A stretch of 64,000 bases of DNA, from positions 124,001 through 188,000 of the forward strand of contig JAZSKB010000044.1 of NCBI GenBank assembly GCA_045534635.1, in the 5' to 3' direction. A program made the position numbers and the translations under genes. Of the stretch, positions 26,287 to 35,908 are shown in pieces; within the stretch, counting starts at the first letter, position 1, and every line of letters begins with the position of its first letter. The DNA comes from UBA1205 sp045534635. GTDB lineage: Bacteria; Bacteroidota; Bacteroidia; Bacteroidales; WCHB1-69. The notes under the pieces were generated by a model. That model was not told the origin of the DNA, made no database searches, and saw only the letters and a list, made by a program, of their open reading frames with translations.

Positions 26287-27627
26287 TTACTCTGATTGAA
26301 TAAGTTGATTCAATATTTTCAATTTTTCTTGTAAAAGTTTTTCTGTTTGAGCCTCAACAATTAAACGAAGATAAGGTTCTGTATTCGATAATCTTATATT
26401 AAACCACCATTGTTCAAATTCCAATCGATAACCATCGAAATCGTAAAATGCTTTAACCGATTCTTGATTAAAAAAATAATCTTTTACCATTTCCATTGTT
26501 TTTATTTTATCTTCAACAAGATAATTAATCTCTCCTGAATTAGCATAAGAAGAACATTGTTCCATTAATTGAGAAAATGTAAAACCTTTCCGTTTGAAAT
26601 TTGCAATAATATTCAGCACGATAATAGCTGCCAAAATTCCACTATCGGAATAGAAAAAGTCTTTAAAATAATAATGACCAGCCAATTCTCCTCCAAAAAG
26701 ACCATCTATTTCACGTAATTTCAAAGCGGCAAACGCTCTTCCAACTTTCCAAATGTTAACATCATAATTTTTTTCTTGAAGAAATTCTGTTACAGATTTT
26801 GAAGTACGAATATCAACAAGGACTTTACTTTTTTCATTTTTCGATGTCGCAAAATAAAACCCTAACAAAGCAATTATTTTGTCTGGAGATACAAAATTTG
26901 CATTTTCATCAATAAACATTACTCTATCGGCATCTCCATCAAATATAACACCAACATCTGCATCACGAGAACGAACTTCATTTTGTAATTGTACAATATT
27001 TTGTTGTTCCAATGGATTGGGTTCGTGAGATGGAAAATTACCATCTAATTCATGATTGATATAATGAATTTTATTTCCCAACACACTATCAACCAATAAA
27101 TTTGCCATTCCATTAGAACAGTCAATCACCAAGTTTAAGTTATCAAATTTTGGACGATAAGAAAGTAAAAAATCTTTATATTCATTCACGACATCTAAAT
27201 CGATAACCTTCCCTTTTGTTTTTGATATACAAACTTCCTCATTTTCAACTTTATATTCCAATTCTTTCAATCCCGTATCGTAACCGATAGGTTTTGCATC
27301 AAGACCAGAAATTTTCAAACCATTATAATGTTTAGGATTGTGAGAAGCTGTAATTTGTACAGAAGCCTCATAATGATGTTTGGCAGTAAAATAATACACC
27401 ATTGGTGTTGTTGCCAAACCAAGATTATAAACATCACAACCTGCATCGGTTATACCTTTGGTCAATTGATTGTATATTTCATCTGATGATAAACGAATAT
27501 CTCTTCCTACTAAAATTTTGTTGACTTTTAGAAGTGCTGGCAAAAAGAAGCCAATTTTGTAAACACTTTCTTTATCAAAATCTACACCATAAATTCCTCT
27601 AATATCATACGCTTTAAATGCTTTCAT
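26287..27627 (-). CDS. manB: phosphomannomutase/phosphoglucomutase
   Basis: Interconverts hexose 1- and 6-phosphates for sugar-nucleotide synthesis. The 446-residue alpha-D-phosphohexomutase has the phosphoserine loop TASHNPKHYNG (about 92-102), the metal loop DGDADRVMFID (about 231) and the sugar-specificity loop GGELAGHYYF, followed by the phosphate-binding RLSNTEPYLRL. GEMSAH/GGELAG-type loops occur in bifunctional PMM/PGM enzymes, so the exact hexose cannot be fixed. It begins two bases after prmC stops. Confidence 0.88.
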   Translation of the reverse strand: MKAFKAYDIRGIYGVDFDKESVYKIGFFLPALLKVNKILVGRDIRLSSDEIYNQLTKGITDAGCDVYNLGLATTPMVYYFTAKHHYEASVQITASHNPKHYNGLKISGLDAKPIGYDTGLKELEYKVENEEVCISKTKGKVIDLDVVNEYKDFLLSYRPKFDNLNLVIDCSNGMANLLVDSVLGNKIHYINHELDGNFPSHEPNPLEQQNIVQLQNEVRSRDADVGVIFDGDADRVMFIDENANFVSPDKIIALLGFYFATSKNEKSKVLVDIRTSKSVTEFLQEKNYDVNIWKVGRAFAALKLREIDGLFGGELAGHYYFKDFFYSDSGILAAIIVLNIIANFKRKGFTFSQLMEQCSSYANSGEINYLVEDKIKTMEMVKDYFFNQESVKAFYDFDGYRLEFEQWWFNIRLSNTEPYLRLIVEAQTEKLLQEKLKILNQLIQSE

Positions 27628-27629
27628 AA

Positions 27630-28484
27630 TTATTTAACTTTCAATGCTTTAATCATTCTATCTTTATTATTAAAATCTTTTTTCAATTCAATATTATCAA
27701 AACCATAATTTCGCAGAAGTGCTTGAACTTCCTCTCCCATTCTTTCATTGATTTCTAAATACAAATATCCTCCTAATTTAAGGCGATATTGTGCAAAATT
27801 GGCAATAGCATTATAAAACAATAATGGTTGATTATCAGAAACAAACAATGCTAATTTTGGTTCATAATTTAAAACACGTCTGTGCATCATAGCTTTTTCA
27901 GAATTTGTTACATAAGGCGGATTGGAAATCATTATATCAAATGTATGATTCTCAAATTCTAAATTATTGGTATCCAAAATATCTTTCTGAAAAAAATTGA
28001 TATCTACTTGATGTTGTTGAGCATTACGTTTTGCAACTGCCAAGGCTTGTGCTGAAATATCCAAAGCAAATACATCACTTTGTGGAGATTTCTTTTTTAA
28101 AACAATTGCTATACAAGCACTTCCTGTACATATATCAAGAATATTTTTAGAAGTATCCATATTTGACAATACCCATTGCACCAATTCTTCTGTTTCTGGA
28201 CGAGGTATCAATACATTGTCATCTACATAAAAATCTTCACCATAAAAATGAGCATTATTTACTATGTATTGTATAGGATAATCTTCTAATAATTGGCATA
28301 TATCTTTCTTTAACAAAGAGAATATATTTTCATCAATTTCGGTTTTCGGATACAAATTTACAGCAACATTATCATATCCTGTTCTATATTTTAGTAGAAC
28401 ATTTACCAATACTTGCACTTCAATTGTAGAAAAATGAGATGCCAAGATTTGTTTTAGATTATTTTGTAACTCTTTAATAATCAT
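27630..28484 (-). CDS. prmC: release factor glutamine N5-methyltransferase
   Basis: Methylates the Gln of the GGQ motif in release factors RF1 and RF2. The 284 residues comprise an N-terminal helical domain, then a class I methyltransferase with the SAM motif ILDICTGSACIAI (the family's DxGTGSG varies to DICTGSA) and the catalytic ISNPPYV (about 190-196). Length and order are normal. It is transcribed with the phosphohexomutase gene, two bases apart. Confidence 0.93.
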   Translation of the reverse strand: MIIKELQNNLKQILASHFSTIEVQVLVNVLLKYRTGYDNVAVNLYPKTEIDENIFSLLKKDICQLLEDYPIQYIVNNAHFYGEDFYVDDNVLIPRPETEELVQWVLSNMDTSKNILDICTGSACIAIVLKKKSPQSDVFALDISAQALAVAKRNAQQHQVDINFFQKDILDTNNLEFENHTFDIMISNPPYVTNSEKAMMHRRVLNYEPKLALFVSDNQPLLFYNAIANFAQYRLKLGGYLYLEINERMGEEVQALLRNYGFDNIELKKDFNNKDRMIKALKVK

Positions 28485-28588
28485 ACAATTAAATCTTTTT
28501 TATTCTATTTAAAATTACTTCTACCTATAAGTAACGATTTTTTTTAAATTTTTGTACATTTTTTTCTCAAAAAGTAAAAAAAAAATTA

Positions 28589-28596
28589 TATCTTTG
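28589..28596 (+). promoter_or_regulatory. -7 box (TATCTTTG) of the SPOR protein gene
   Basis: TATCTTTGCG in an AT-rich stretch, 45 bases before the ATG at 28642; it also serves the OmpA/TPR gene if the two are co-transcribed. Confidence 0.6.
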
Positions 28597-28641
28597 CGAG
28601 ATTTTAAAAACTTTTTATATTGATAGAAAAAAATTAACATT

Positions 28642-29049
28642 ATGGACATCAAAAAAATTGTTCTAATCGTATCAATACTAATACTTTGCACACTGCCAGC
28701 GAGAAGCCAAGTCATTGTTCAAAGTAATAGCAACGCAGATGCTGTAATGGAACAACATAGCCAATTGAACAACAAAATGAAAGGTAAATTAGTTGGTTTT
28801 TGTGTTCAAATATGCTTTGAATCGGGAGCAAATTCACGAGAAAAAGCAGAAAAAGCAAGGATGATGTTTTTATCAAAATATCCAAATGTAAATGCATACG
28901 TAACATTTAAGGAACCTAATTTTAGAGTACGAGTTGGCGATTTTCGTACACGTGCTGAAGCAAGAGGTTTTCGCAAACAAATATTAGCCGATTTTCCTCA
29001 AAGTTTTGTTATCAAAGACGAAATTCATTACCCTGAACATAATTTGTAA
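28642..29049 (+). CDS. secreted SPOR-domain protein
   Basis: A 135-residue protein with an N-terminal signal peptide (hydrophobic residues 6-19, cleavage near ARSQ). A single C-terminal SPOR-like domain (about 50-130) contains GFCVQICFESGANSREKAEK and FRVRVGDFRTRAEARGF, the typical two-strand halves. Proteins of this layout bind septal peptidoglycan. It precedes an OmpA/TPR lipoprotein by 37 bases and probably shares its transcript, suggesting a peptidoglycan-linked envelope unit. Confidence 0.8.
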   Translation: MDIKKIVLIVSILILCTLPARSQVIVQSNSNADAVMEQHSQLNNKMKGKLVGFCVQICFESGANSREKAEKARMMFLSKYPNVNAYVTFKEPNFRVRVGDFRTRAEARGFRKQILADFPQSFVIKDEIHYPEHNL

Positions 29050-29086
29050 GTAAATAAACTGATTTATTAATATAAATAATATGAAT

Positions 29087-30874
29087 ATGAAAGCAATAAG
29101 AATTTTGACAATATCGTTGTTAAGTGCAACAATTGTTTTTAGCGGATGCGGACTAAAAAAGATGATTAAAAAACAAGCAGAAGTTGTTTACTCTGTTACC
29201 CCCAATCCATTAGAAGCACATGGTGGAAAAGTTACTATGGAAATCAAAGGAACATATCCAAAGAAATATTTCCATAAAAAAGCAAACCTTACTATTGTTC
29301 CTGAAGTAAAAGCAGAAGATGGAACAATCGTAAAATTAAACCCTATTCTTGTTAAAGGTGAAAAAGCAACTGGCGAAGGTCAAACTATCGCATACAAAGA
29401 AGGTGGAAGTTTTACATCTAAACAAACTATTGATTATCAACCATCTTTAGCAGTATGCCAATTAGTTGGTAATGCAACAGCAACATTAGGTAAAAAAGAT
29501 GGTACTTTTGATGAAATTTTCTTTGGAGAAGGTACTATTGCGACCTCTGAACGTATCGCAACAAAACCCGGTGTTGGTTATAAAGACAAAGTAAGCGATG
29601 GTTCTAATTTAATATTAAGCGACCATGGTTATACAGGTCAAGAAATCGTTACCGCTACAGGTATGATTTACTACGAATTAAACAAAGATAACCTTAATTG
29701 GAGTTTAGCATTAAACAAAAAAGAAGAAAATAAAGAAGCATTAGCAGGTTTAACTGAATTTGTTGGAAAATATCCAGAAGTTATTAGCGTTGATGTTGTT
29801 GGTTGGGCATCTCCAGAAGGTGAATTAAATCGTAACCAAGAATTATCATCTAATCGTTCTAAAACTGCTCAAAAATGGTTTGAAGGTGAATATGATAAAT
29901 ACATCAAAAAAGTGGCTAAAGAACAAAAAGTAAAACCTGCCGATATTAAAAAAGAGATAAAATACAACACTGATGATAAAGGTGAAGATTGGGATGGTTT
30001 CTTAGCCGCTGTTGCTGCATCTGCTATTAAAGATAAAGACCAAATATTGAACGTTATTCGTTCTCAAGCAGACAGAGACCAAAGACAACAACAAATTCGT
30101 AATATGATTGCTATCTACAACGAAATTGATGACATTTTACCAAATTTACGTCGTGCTATTATTAAAGTAAATTGTACAGACTCTAAATCAGATGAAGAAA
30201 TTGCTCGTTTATCTGTAAATGCTCCAGATTCTTTATCATTGAAAGAATTACTTTATTCTGCTTCATTAACTGAAGATATGAAAACAAAAGTTGCCATTTA
30301 CGAATCTGCTATCAAACTTCATCAAGATGATTACAGAGCATACAACGATTTAGCATGTTTGAAAGCAATTGAAGGAGACCTTGACGCTGCAAAAGAATTA
30401 TTAGAAAAAGCAAATTCTTTGGCTCCTAACAATGGTTTAATATTAAATAATATGGGAGTTCTTTGTTTGATGAACAAAGACTATGAAGGTGCAAAAACAG
30501 CATTTGAAGCATCAGAAAAAGCAGGATTTGCTCAATCTTACAACATGGGTGTTATTGACATGAAAGAAGGTAACTATGCTGCTGCTGCTTCAAAAATGGG
30601 CAATGCAAAATGTAACTACAATGTTGCTCTTAATCAATTATTAAGCAAAGATTATTCTTCAGCAAAAGCAACATTAGAATGTATAAACAATAAAGGTGCT
30701 GCAGAACATTATTTAATGGCTATCGTTGCTGCAAGAACCAACGTTCCTAATGATGTTTATACTAATTTGAAAGCGGCTTGCAATTTAGACGCTTCTTACA
30801 AAGTACAAGCAAGCAAAGATGCTGAATTTAAGAAATTTAGAGATAATTCTGAATTCCAAGCAGCAATAAAATAA
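29087..30874 (+). CDS. OmpA-like and TPR domain lipoprotein
   Basis: A 595-residue lipoprotein (start ATG 29087; an ATG at 29081 would add two residues) with lipobox FSGC after the hydrophobic signal. The N-terminal 150 residues form beta-rich modules rich in Gly and Lys. A central OmpA-like segment (about 200-260, VVGWASPEGELNRNQELSSNRSK cut by many Lys) should bind peptidoglycan. The C-terminal 220 residues are TPR repeats (AYNDLACLKAIEGDLDAAKE and similar). Bacteroidales carry such proteins, but I know no assigned function. Codon use and a GCA/GCT-rich TPR part suggest high expression. Confidence 0.75.
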   Translation: MKAIRILTISLLSATIVFSGCGLKKMIKKQAEVVYSVTPNPLEAHGGKVTMEIKGTYPKKYFHKKANLTIVPEVKAEDGTIVKLNPILVKGEKATGEGQTIAYKEGGSFTSKQTIDYQPSLAVCQLVGNATATLGKKDGTFDEIFFGEGTIATSERIATKPGVGYKDKVSDGSNLILSDHGYTGQEIVTATGMIYYELNKDNLNWSLALNKKEENKEALAGLTEFVGKYPEVISVDVVGWASPEGELNRNQELSSNRSKTAQKWFEGEYDKYIKKVAKEQKVKPADIKKEIKYNTDDKGEDWDGFLAAVAASAIKDKDQILNVIRSQADRDQRQQQIRNMIAIYNEIDDILPNLRRAIIKVNCTDSKSDEEIARLSVNAPDSLSLKELLYSASLTEDMKTKVAIYESAIKLHQDDYRAYNDLACLKAIEGDLDAAKELLEKANSLAPNNGLILNNMGVLCLMNKDYEGAKTAFEASEKAGFAQSYNMGVIDMKEGNYAAAASKMGNAKCNYNVALNQLLSKDYSSAKATLECINNKGAAEHYLMAIVAARTNVPNDVYTNLKAACNLDASYKVQASKDAEFKKFRDNSEFQAAIK

Positions 30875-30898
30875 AATTGTTTTAATTATACTTATCTT

Positions 30899-30932
30899 AA
30901 ACGACAACCTTCAATGGTTGTCGTTTGTTTTT
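30899..30932 (+). terminator. terminator after the OmpA/TPR lipoprotein gene
   Basis: AAACGACAACC (30899-30909) pairs perfectly with GGTTGTCGTTT (30916-30926), with a six-base loop and a T-rich tail to 30932. Confidence 0.85.
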
Positions 30933-30945
30933 AATAACCAGCAAT

Positions 30946-31698
30946 ATGAATCAAACAATAGAAAACATTATCAATCATAAAAGCATACGACATTATCAAA
31001 ACAAACCCATTCCTTGTGACCTTTTAGATACTATTTTGTTAGCCGCTACCAAAGGTTCTACAACAGGCAATATGCAATTGTATAGTATTATTGTCAACAA
31101 AGATGAAGAAATGAAAAAAAAAATTGCTCCTTTGCATTTTAACCAATCTGCGATATTAGAAGCCCCTGTTATACTCACATTCTGTGCAGATTTCAATCGT
31201 TTTATTCGTTGGTGCGACCAAAGAAATGCTTCCCACGGATACAACAATATTCAATGTTTATCTTGGAGTATTGTTGATGCAATTATTGCCGCACAAAATG
31301 CATGTATTGCCGCTGAATCTTTAGGATTGGGGATTTGTTATATTGGCACAGTAACTTACAATATAAAACCGCTCAGCCAAATATATAATTTACCTCAACA
31401 TGTTGTTCCTATTGCTTGCATTACTTTAGGCTATCCTGCTGAAAATCCTCCTATCTCCGACAGATTGCCTATGAATGCCATTATACATCAAGAAATATAT
31501 ACAGACTATTCTCCAGAAAAAATTGATACAATTTTTGCTGAAAAAGAAAATTCTCCATTGACACAACAACTTTTACAAGAAAATCAAATGGAAAATTTGG
31601 CAAAAATATTTGCAGAAAAACGATATTGTAAAAAAGATAATGAATTTTTTGCTCAAGAATTAATGGATTTTCTAAAAACACAAGACTTCATAAAATAA
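30946..31698 (+). CDS. nitroreductase family FMN oxidoreductase
   Basis: A 250-residue flavoprotein of the NfsA/FRP type: an N-terminal HKSIRHYQNKPIP (the usual RSIRxFxxxPI), ATKGSTTGNMQLYS, NACIAAESLGLGICYIG and a late TLGYPAENPP. It reduces nitro compounds, quinones or flavins with NADPH; the physiological substrate is unknown. ATG 30946 is chosen over the upstream TTG at 30925, which lies in the terminator tail. It ends three bases before topB. Confidence 0.85.
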   Translation: MNQTIENIINHKSIRHYQNKPIPCDLLDTILLAATKGSTTGNMQLYSIIVNKDEEMKKKIAPLHFNQSAILEAPVILTFCADFNRFIRWCDQRNASHGYNNIQCLSWSIVDAIIAAQNACIAAESLGLGICYIGTVTYNIKPLSQIYNLPQHVVPIACITLGYPAENPPISDRLPMNAIIHQEIYTDYSPEKIDTIFAEKENSPLTQQLLQENQMENLAKIFAEKRYCKKDNEFFAQELMDFLKTQDFIK

Positions 31699-31701
31699 TT
31701 C

Positions 31702-33708
31702 ATGAGTAAAACGCTTGTCATTACCGAGAAACCTTCTGTAGCAAGAGAATATGCCAAAATTTTGTCTGTAAATTCTGGACGAAATGATGGATTTATTGAA
31801 AATAATAATTATATCATCACTTGGTGTGTTGGTCATTTGGTAACTATGACTTTACCAGATAATTACGATGAGGCTCTCAAAAAATGGCGTTTAGAAACCC
31901 TACCCTTTTTACCCAAAGAATATCGCTACGAAGTAATTGAGCGCGTAAAAAAACAATTTGAGATTGTAAAGAAAATGCTCAACAGAGACGACGTGGCAGA
32001 AATTCTATGGGCAGGAGACCCTGCAAGGGAAGGACAATATATAGAAGAATTGGTACGAATGGTCGCAGGAGTCAATCCAAATGCTAAAGAAAAAAGGGTT
32101 TGGATTGATTCTATTACCGATGAAGAATTAAAGAATGGCATTCAAAATGCTCAACCTATGAACAATTATAGCAATTTAGGTGCATCAGGCTATATGCGTG
32201 CCATTGAAGATTATGCTATGGGCATGAACTTCTCAAGAGTTTTATCTATACAATTTGGACGAATGATGAACGAAATTGGTGAGACAAAACAATGGAGACC
32301 AATTGCTGTTGGACGCGTAATGACCTGCGTTTTAGGTATGATTGTTCAACGAGAACGAGAAATCAGAAATTTCAACGAAACCATATTTTTCCGTATCTAT
32401 GCAACACTTATTGGTAACGATACGTCATTTGATGCCGAATGGAAAGCCAATGAAAATTCATCTTTTTTTCAAGCCAATAAACTCTATAAAGACAACGGAT
32501 TTTTCAATCGTGATGAGGCTACCAATTTTATTAATCAACTGCAAAATACTAAAACGGCAATCGTTAAATCTATTGAAAAGAAAATGGAAAAGAAAAATCC
32601 TCCTTTGCTTTTCAATCTTGCGGAATTACAAGCAGAATGTGCTAAACGATTTAAAATTCGTCCCGATGAAACATTAGAAATTGCTCAAGAATTGTATGAA
32701 AAAAAATTGACAACATATCCTCGCACAGATGCTCGTGTTTTATCTTCTGCTATTAGCAAAACTATCAATAAAAATATTGAAGGATTGACCAATATGCAAG
32801 AAGTTGCAGATTTTGCAAAATATATTATTGATAATCAATTATATAATAAAATACAAAATAGCAAATACGTAGATGATAGCAAAATTTCTGACCACTATGC
32901 CATAATTCCTACTGGACAAGGATTGCAAGCCCTATCTTCATTAAATCAAAAACAATTCAACATCTATATACTTATATGTCAACGATTTTTATCTATCTTC
33001 TATCCTCCTGCCGATTTCTCAAAAATTTCATTGTGTTTAAATATCAATGAAGAAAATTTTTACACTTCACTTAAGACATTGAAAAATCTTGGTTATCTAA
33101 CTGTAGCGGGATTCAATGCAGATGAGAAAACGGAAAATTGTGATGATAACACCTCTAACGAAGAAAAACTCAAATTAGGACAATTGCTTTCTAAACTAAA
33201 AAAAGATGATATTTTAAATGTTTCAGATTTCAATATCAAAGAGGGAAAAACATCTCCTCCAAAACGTTATAATTCTGGAAGTATGATATTGGCAATGGAA
33301 AATGCAGGACAATTGATAGAAGATGCAGAATTACGAGAACAAATCAAAGGTAGCGGAATTGGCACTTCTGCCACAAGAGCAGAAATTTTGAAAAAATTGC
33401 AAGATTTGGAATACATTGGTTTAAACAATAAAACACAAATATTATCTCCACAAAAACTTGGGGAAATGGTATTTGAAATTGTTCAACAAACTATTCCTGC
33501 CTTGCTCAACCCTACTCTAACTGCAAGTTGGGAAAAAGGGTTAACACAAGTTTCCGAAGGAATTACATCAAAAGAAGAATATCTTGGAAAACTTAACAAT
33601 TTTGTTGCCAACAAAACAGAACATGTTAAGCAATGCAACAATTATATTTTTTACGGTATTCGCGAAAAATTGAATATGGTAAAAGAAGTTTATAATAACA
33701 ACAAATAA
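31702..33708 (+). CDS. topB: DNA topoisomerase III
   Basis: Type IA topoisomerase that decatenates DNA by single-strand passage. The 668 residues begin with the Toprim Glu in VITEKPSVAREYAKIL; the catalytic Tyr is in TTYPRTDARVLS (about residue 340). The usual DxD-REG metal motif reads AGDPAREGQYIE, so the second Asp is Ala compared with the E. coli DPDREGQ pattern. Other TopB subfamilies also vary here, so the enzyme is probably active. The gene follows the nitroreductase by three bases. Its stop is four bases from the convergent M3 peptidase stop. Confidence 0.92.
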   Translation: MSKTLVITEKPSVAREYAKILSVNSGRNDGFIENNNYIITWCVGHLVTMTLPDNYDEALKKWRLETLPFLPKEYRYEVIERVKKQFEIVKKMLNRDDVAEILWAGDPAREGQYIEELVRMVAGVNPNAKEKRVWIDSITDEELKNGIQNAQPMNNYSNLGASGYMRAIEDYAMGMNFSRVLSIQFGRMMNEIGETKQWRPIAVGRVMTCVLGMIVQREREIRNFNETIFFRIYATLIGNDTSFDAEWKANENSSFFQANKLYKDNGFFNRDEATNFINQLQNTKTAIVKSIEKKMEKKNPPLLFNLAELQAECAKRFKIRPDETLEIAQELYEKKLTTYPRTDARVLSSAISKTINKNIEGLTNMQEVADFAKYIIDNQLYNKIQNSKYVDDSKISDHYAIIPTGQGLQALSSLNQKQFNIYILICQRFLSIFYPPADFSKISLCLNINEENFYTSLKTLKNLGYLTVAGFNADEKTENCDDNTSNEEKLKLGQLLSKLKKDDILNVSDFNIKEGKTSPPKRYNSGSMILAMENAGQLIEDAELREQIKGSGIGTSATRAEILKKLQDLEYIGLNNKTQILSPQKLGEMVFEIVQQTIPALLNPTLTASWEKGLTQVSEGITSKEEYLGKLNNFVANKTEHVKQCNNYIFYGIREKLNMVKEVYNNNK

Positions 33709-33712
33709 ATAA

Positions 33713-35746
33713 TCACTCCATTTTATTAAGACGTTTTTTCAACATTGGCTCAATAGTTGGCTTTTGACCTTTAAAACGGAGATACAAATCTATTGCTTGA
33801 GCACTTTCGCCTTTAGTCAAAATACATTCTTTAAACTTTGTTGCAGTTTGTTTGTAAGGATATCCTTCTGATTCAAAAACTGTAAAAGCGTCATCTGCAA
33901 ACATTTCTGCCCATTTATAACCATAATATCCAGCGGCATAACCACCAAAAATATGTGTAAATGATGTTGTTATACAAGTATTCGGCAAATGAGGAAACAT
34001 TTGTGTTTTTTGGGTTGCGTTTATTTCAAATATCTCAATATTTTCTTGCATCGGAGATGTCAAAGTATGCAATTGCATATCCAAAAGTGCAAAATTGAAT
34101 TGACGCATACTATAATATCCTGACAAATAATTATCAGCGATTCGTACTTTATCTATTAATCTTGTTGGTATTAGTTCATTTGTCTGATAATGAGTAGCAA
34201 AAGAACGTAAAAATGTTTTATTCAAAGCCCAATTTTCCATAATTTGCGATGGTAATTCTACAAAATCTCTTACCACTGAGGTCCCGGACAAAGTCGAAAA
34301 ATGAACTCTTGATAACATTCCATGCAACGCATGACCAAACTCATGTAAAAATGTTGTTACCTCTTTAAATGTTAACAATGAAGGAGTTTGTGAAGTTGGT
34401 GGGGTAAAATTAAAAACTAAAATTACTTGTGGTAACACTTCACAATTGTCTATATTACTTTGGTCACAAAAAGTATTCATCCATGCTCCATTGCGTTTAT
34501 TGGAACGTGGAAAAAAATCCATATACAATGTTGATATTTTGCGATTAGTTTCATCGTAAACATCATAAACTTTTACATCTTTACGATATATTGGAATTTT
34601 GGTATTCTCTTTAAATGTCAATCCGTACAACATTTTTACCCAATTGAAAATACCAGTTTGTACTTTTTCTAATTCAAAATAGGGTTTAAATTCTTGTTCA
34701 TCAATATTATATGTAGATATTTGATACAAATTGGCATAATATGATAAATCCCATGCCTGTAAATCGTCTTCAAGCCCATATTGTTTTGCAAATTGCTTTA
34801 ATTCTGCCAATTCTGTTTCTGATATTGGTTTAAATATCGCTATTAATTGATTGAGAAAATCAAAAACTGCATTAGGCGTTTTCGCCATACGCATATCTAA
34901 AACATAATCTGCATAAGTAGCATAACCCAATAAATTTGCTAATTCTAAACGCAAATTAATAATTTGAGCAACTAAATCTGCATTGTTATATTCTCCACCC
35001 AAACAACGTTGATTATAGGCTTGATACAACGTCTTCCGATGATTTCTATTGCTTGCATATTTCATAAAAGCGGTATATGAAGGCATCGAAAGGTCGAACA
35101 ACCAACCTTTTTCATATTTTTTCTTTTTGGCTCGTTCGGAAGCTAATTGTAAATCTGTTTCTGGCAATCCTTGCAATTCATCTATTTGATTTTCATTAAA
35201 ATACATTTCAAAGGCTGTTGTTGCCGCCAAAACGTTATTCTTATATTGTAATTTTTTCTCTGAAAGTTGTTGTGTTAGGATTTCATATTTAACTTTTCCT
35301 TCTTCTGACAAATTTGCTCCACTGCGTAAAAAACCTTTATATATTTTGGTTAGCAACATTGCTTCTTCTTCCGATAGCGACAATTGTTCTTTTTGCTCAA
35401 AAATAGTCTTAACCTTTTGAAACAAGGGTATATTCAATGAATAATAATTAGAAAAATCCACAGTAATTGGAATTATTTGTTCGGCAATTCTTTGAAGTTC
35501 TTCATCTGCGTTCATTTCTAAAACATTAAAGAACAGTGATATAACTTTATTGTATTGCTCTCCTATTCTGTCTATTGCCACAATAGTATTGTAAAACGAT
35601 GGCAATTGTGGATTTGCTACAACAGCATCAATTTCTTGTTTTGCTTGTTTTGCTAAAATCTCAATGGCGGGAAGATAATGTTTTGGTTTTACCTTATCAA
35701 AAGGAGGATATTCCCAATTTGCCAACAATGGATTATGTTCATTCAT
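33713..35746 (-). CDS. dcp: M3 family peptidyl-dipeptidase/oligopeptidase
   Basis: Zinc metallopeptidase of the thimet oligopeptidase family. The 677 residues are mostly helical, with the active-site HEFGHALHGML (HExxH at about 471-475) and a downstream Glu in the FVELPSQIMENW segment. It lacks a signal peptide, so it should degrade short peptides in the cytoplasm, as Dcp and OpdA do. The two cannot be told apart by eye; the Dcp group is preferred from the N-terminal NPLLANWEYPPFD opening. Its promoter lies immediately upstream (35760-35767). Confidence 0.9.
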   Translation of the reverse strand: MNEHNPLLANWEYPPFDKVKPKHYLPAIEILAKQAKQEIDAVVANPQLPSFYNTIVAIDRIGEQYNKVISLFFNVLEMNADEELQRIAEQIIPITVDFSNYYSLNIPLFQKVKTIFEQKEQLSLSEEEAMLLTKIYKGFLRSGANLSEEGKVKYEILTQQLSEKKLQYKNNVLAATTAFEMYFNENQIDELQGLPETDLQLASERAKKKKYEKGWLFDLSMPSYTAFMKYASNRNHRKTLYQAYNQRCLGGEYNNADLVAQIINLRLELANLLGYATYADYVLDMRMAKTPNAVFDFLNQLIAIFKPISETELAELKQFAKQYGLEDDLQAWDLSYYANLYQISTYNIDEQEFKPYFELEKVQTGIFNWVKMLYGLTFKENTKIPIYRKDVKVYDVYDETNRKISTLYMDFFPRSNKRNGAWMNTFCDQSNIDNCEVLPQVILVFNFTPPTSQTPSLLTFKEVTTFLHEFGHALHGMLSRVHFSTLSGTSVVRDFVELPSQIMENWALNKTFLRSFATHYQTNELIPTRLIDKVRIADNYLSGYYSMRQFNFALLDMQLHTLTSPMQENIEIFEINATQKTQMFPHLPNTCITTSFTHIFGGYAAGYYGYKWAEMFADDAFTVFESEGYPYKQTATKFKECILTKGESAQAIDLYLRFKGQKPTIEPMLKKRLNKME

Positions 35747-35759
35747 AACATTTTTTTTG

Positions 35760-35777
35760 CAAAGATAGCATTTTTTT
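35760..35777 (-). promoter_or_regulatory. extended promoter of the M3 peptidase gene
   Basis: Minus strand: seven A, TGC, TATCTTTG (35767 to 35760), then CA. The start codon at 35746 is only 13 bases beyond the box, so the 5' UTR would be about eight bases. Confidence 0.68.
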
Positions 35778-35818
35778 ATAACTTTCTAAGTTGAATTTTT
35801 ATTCAGACACTATATTTT

Positions 35819-35848
35819 TCGGCTGTCTTCGACAGGCTCTGACTCCGA
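35819..35848 (+). repeat. REP-like hairpin, copy 1
   Basis: Stem TCGGCTGTC/GACTCCGA (one T-T mismatch and one bulge) around the 13-base loop TTCGACAGGCTCT. The same loop, with different stems, occurs at 37477-37489 and 37522-37534. It lies between the M3 peptidase gene and the BspA-like gene, directly beyond the latter's terminator. Confidence 0.65.
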
Positions 35849-35854
35849 AAAAAA

Positions 35855-35881
35855 ACAATCCCCGCATTCTGCGGGGATTGT
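35855..35881 (-). terminator. terminator of the BspA-like gene
   Basis: ACAATCCCCGCA/TGCGGGGATTGT, a perfect 12-bp stem with a three-base loop, followed on the minus strand by a run of T. It begins 28 bases beyond the stop codon. Confidence 0.9.
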
Positions 35882-35908
35882 GCAAATAAAAATCAAAATT
35901 TTATATAA

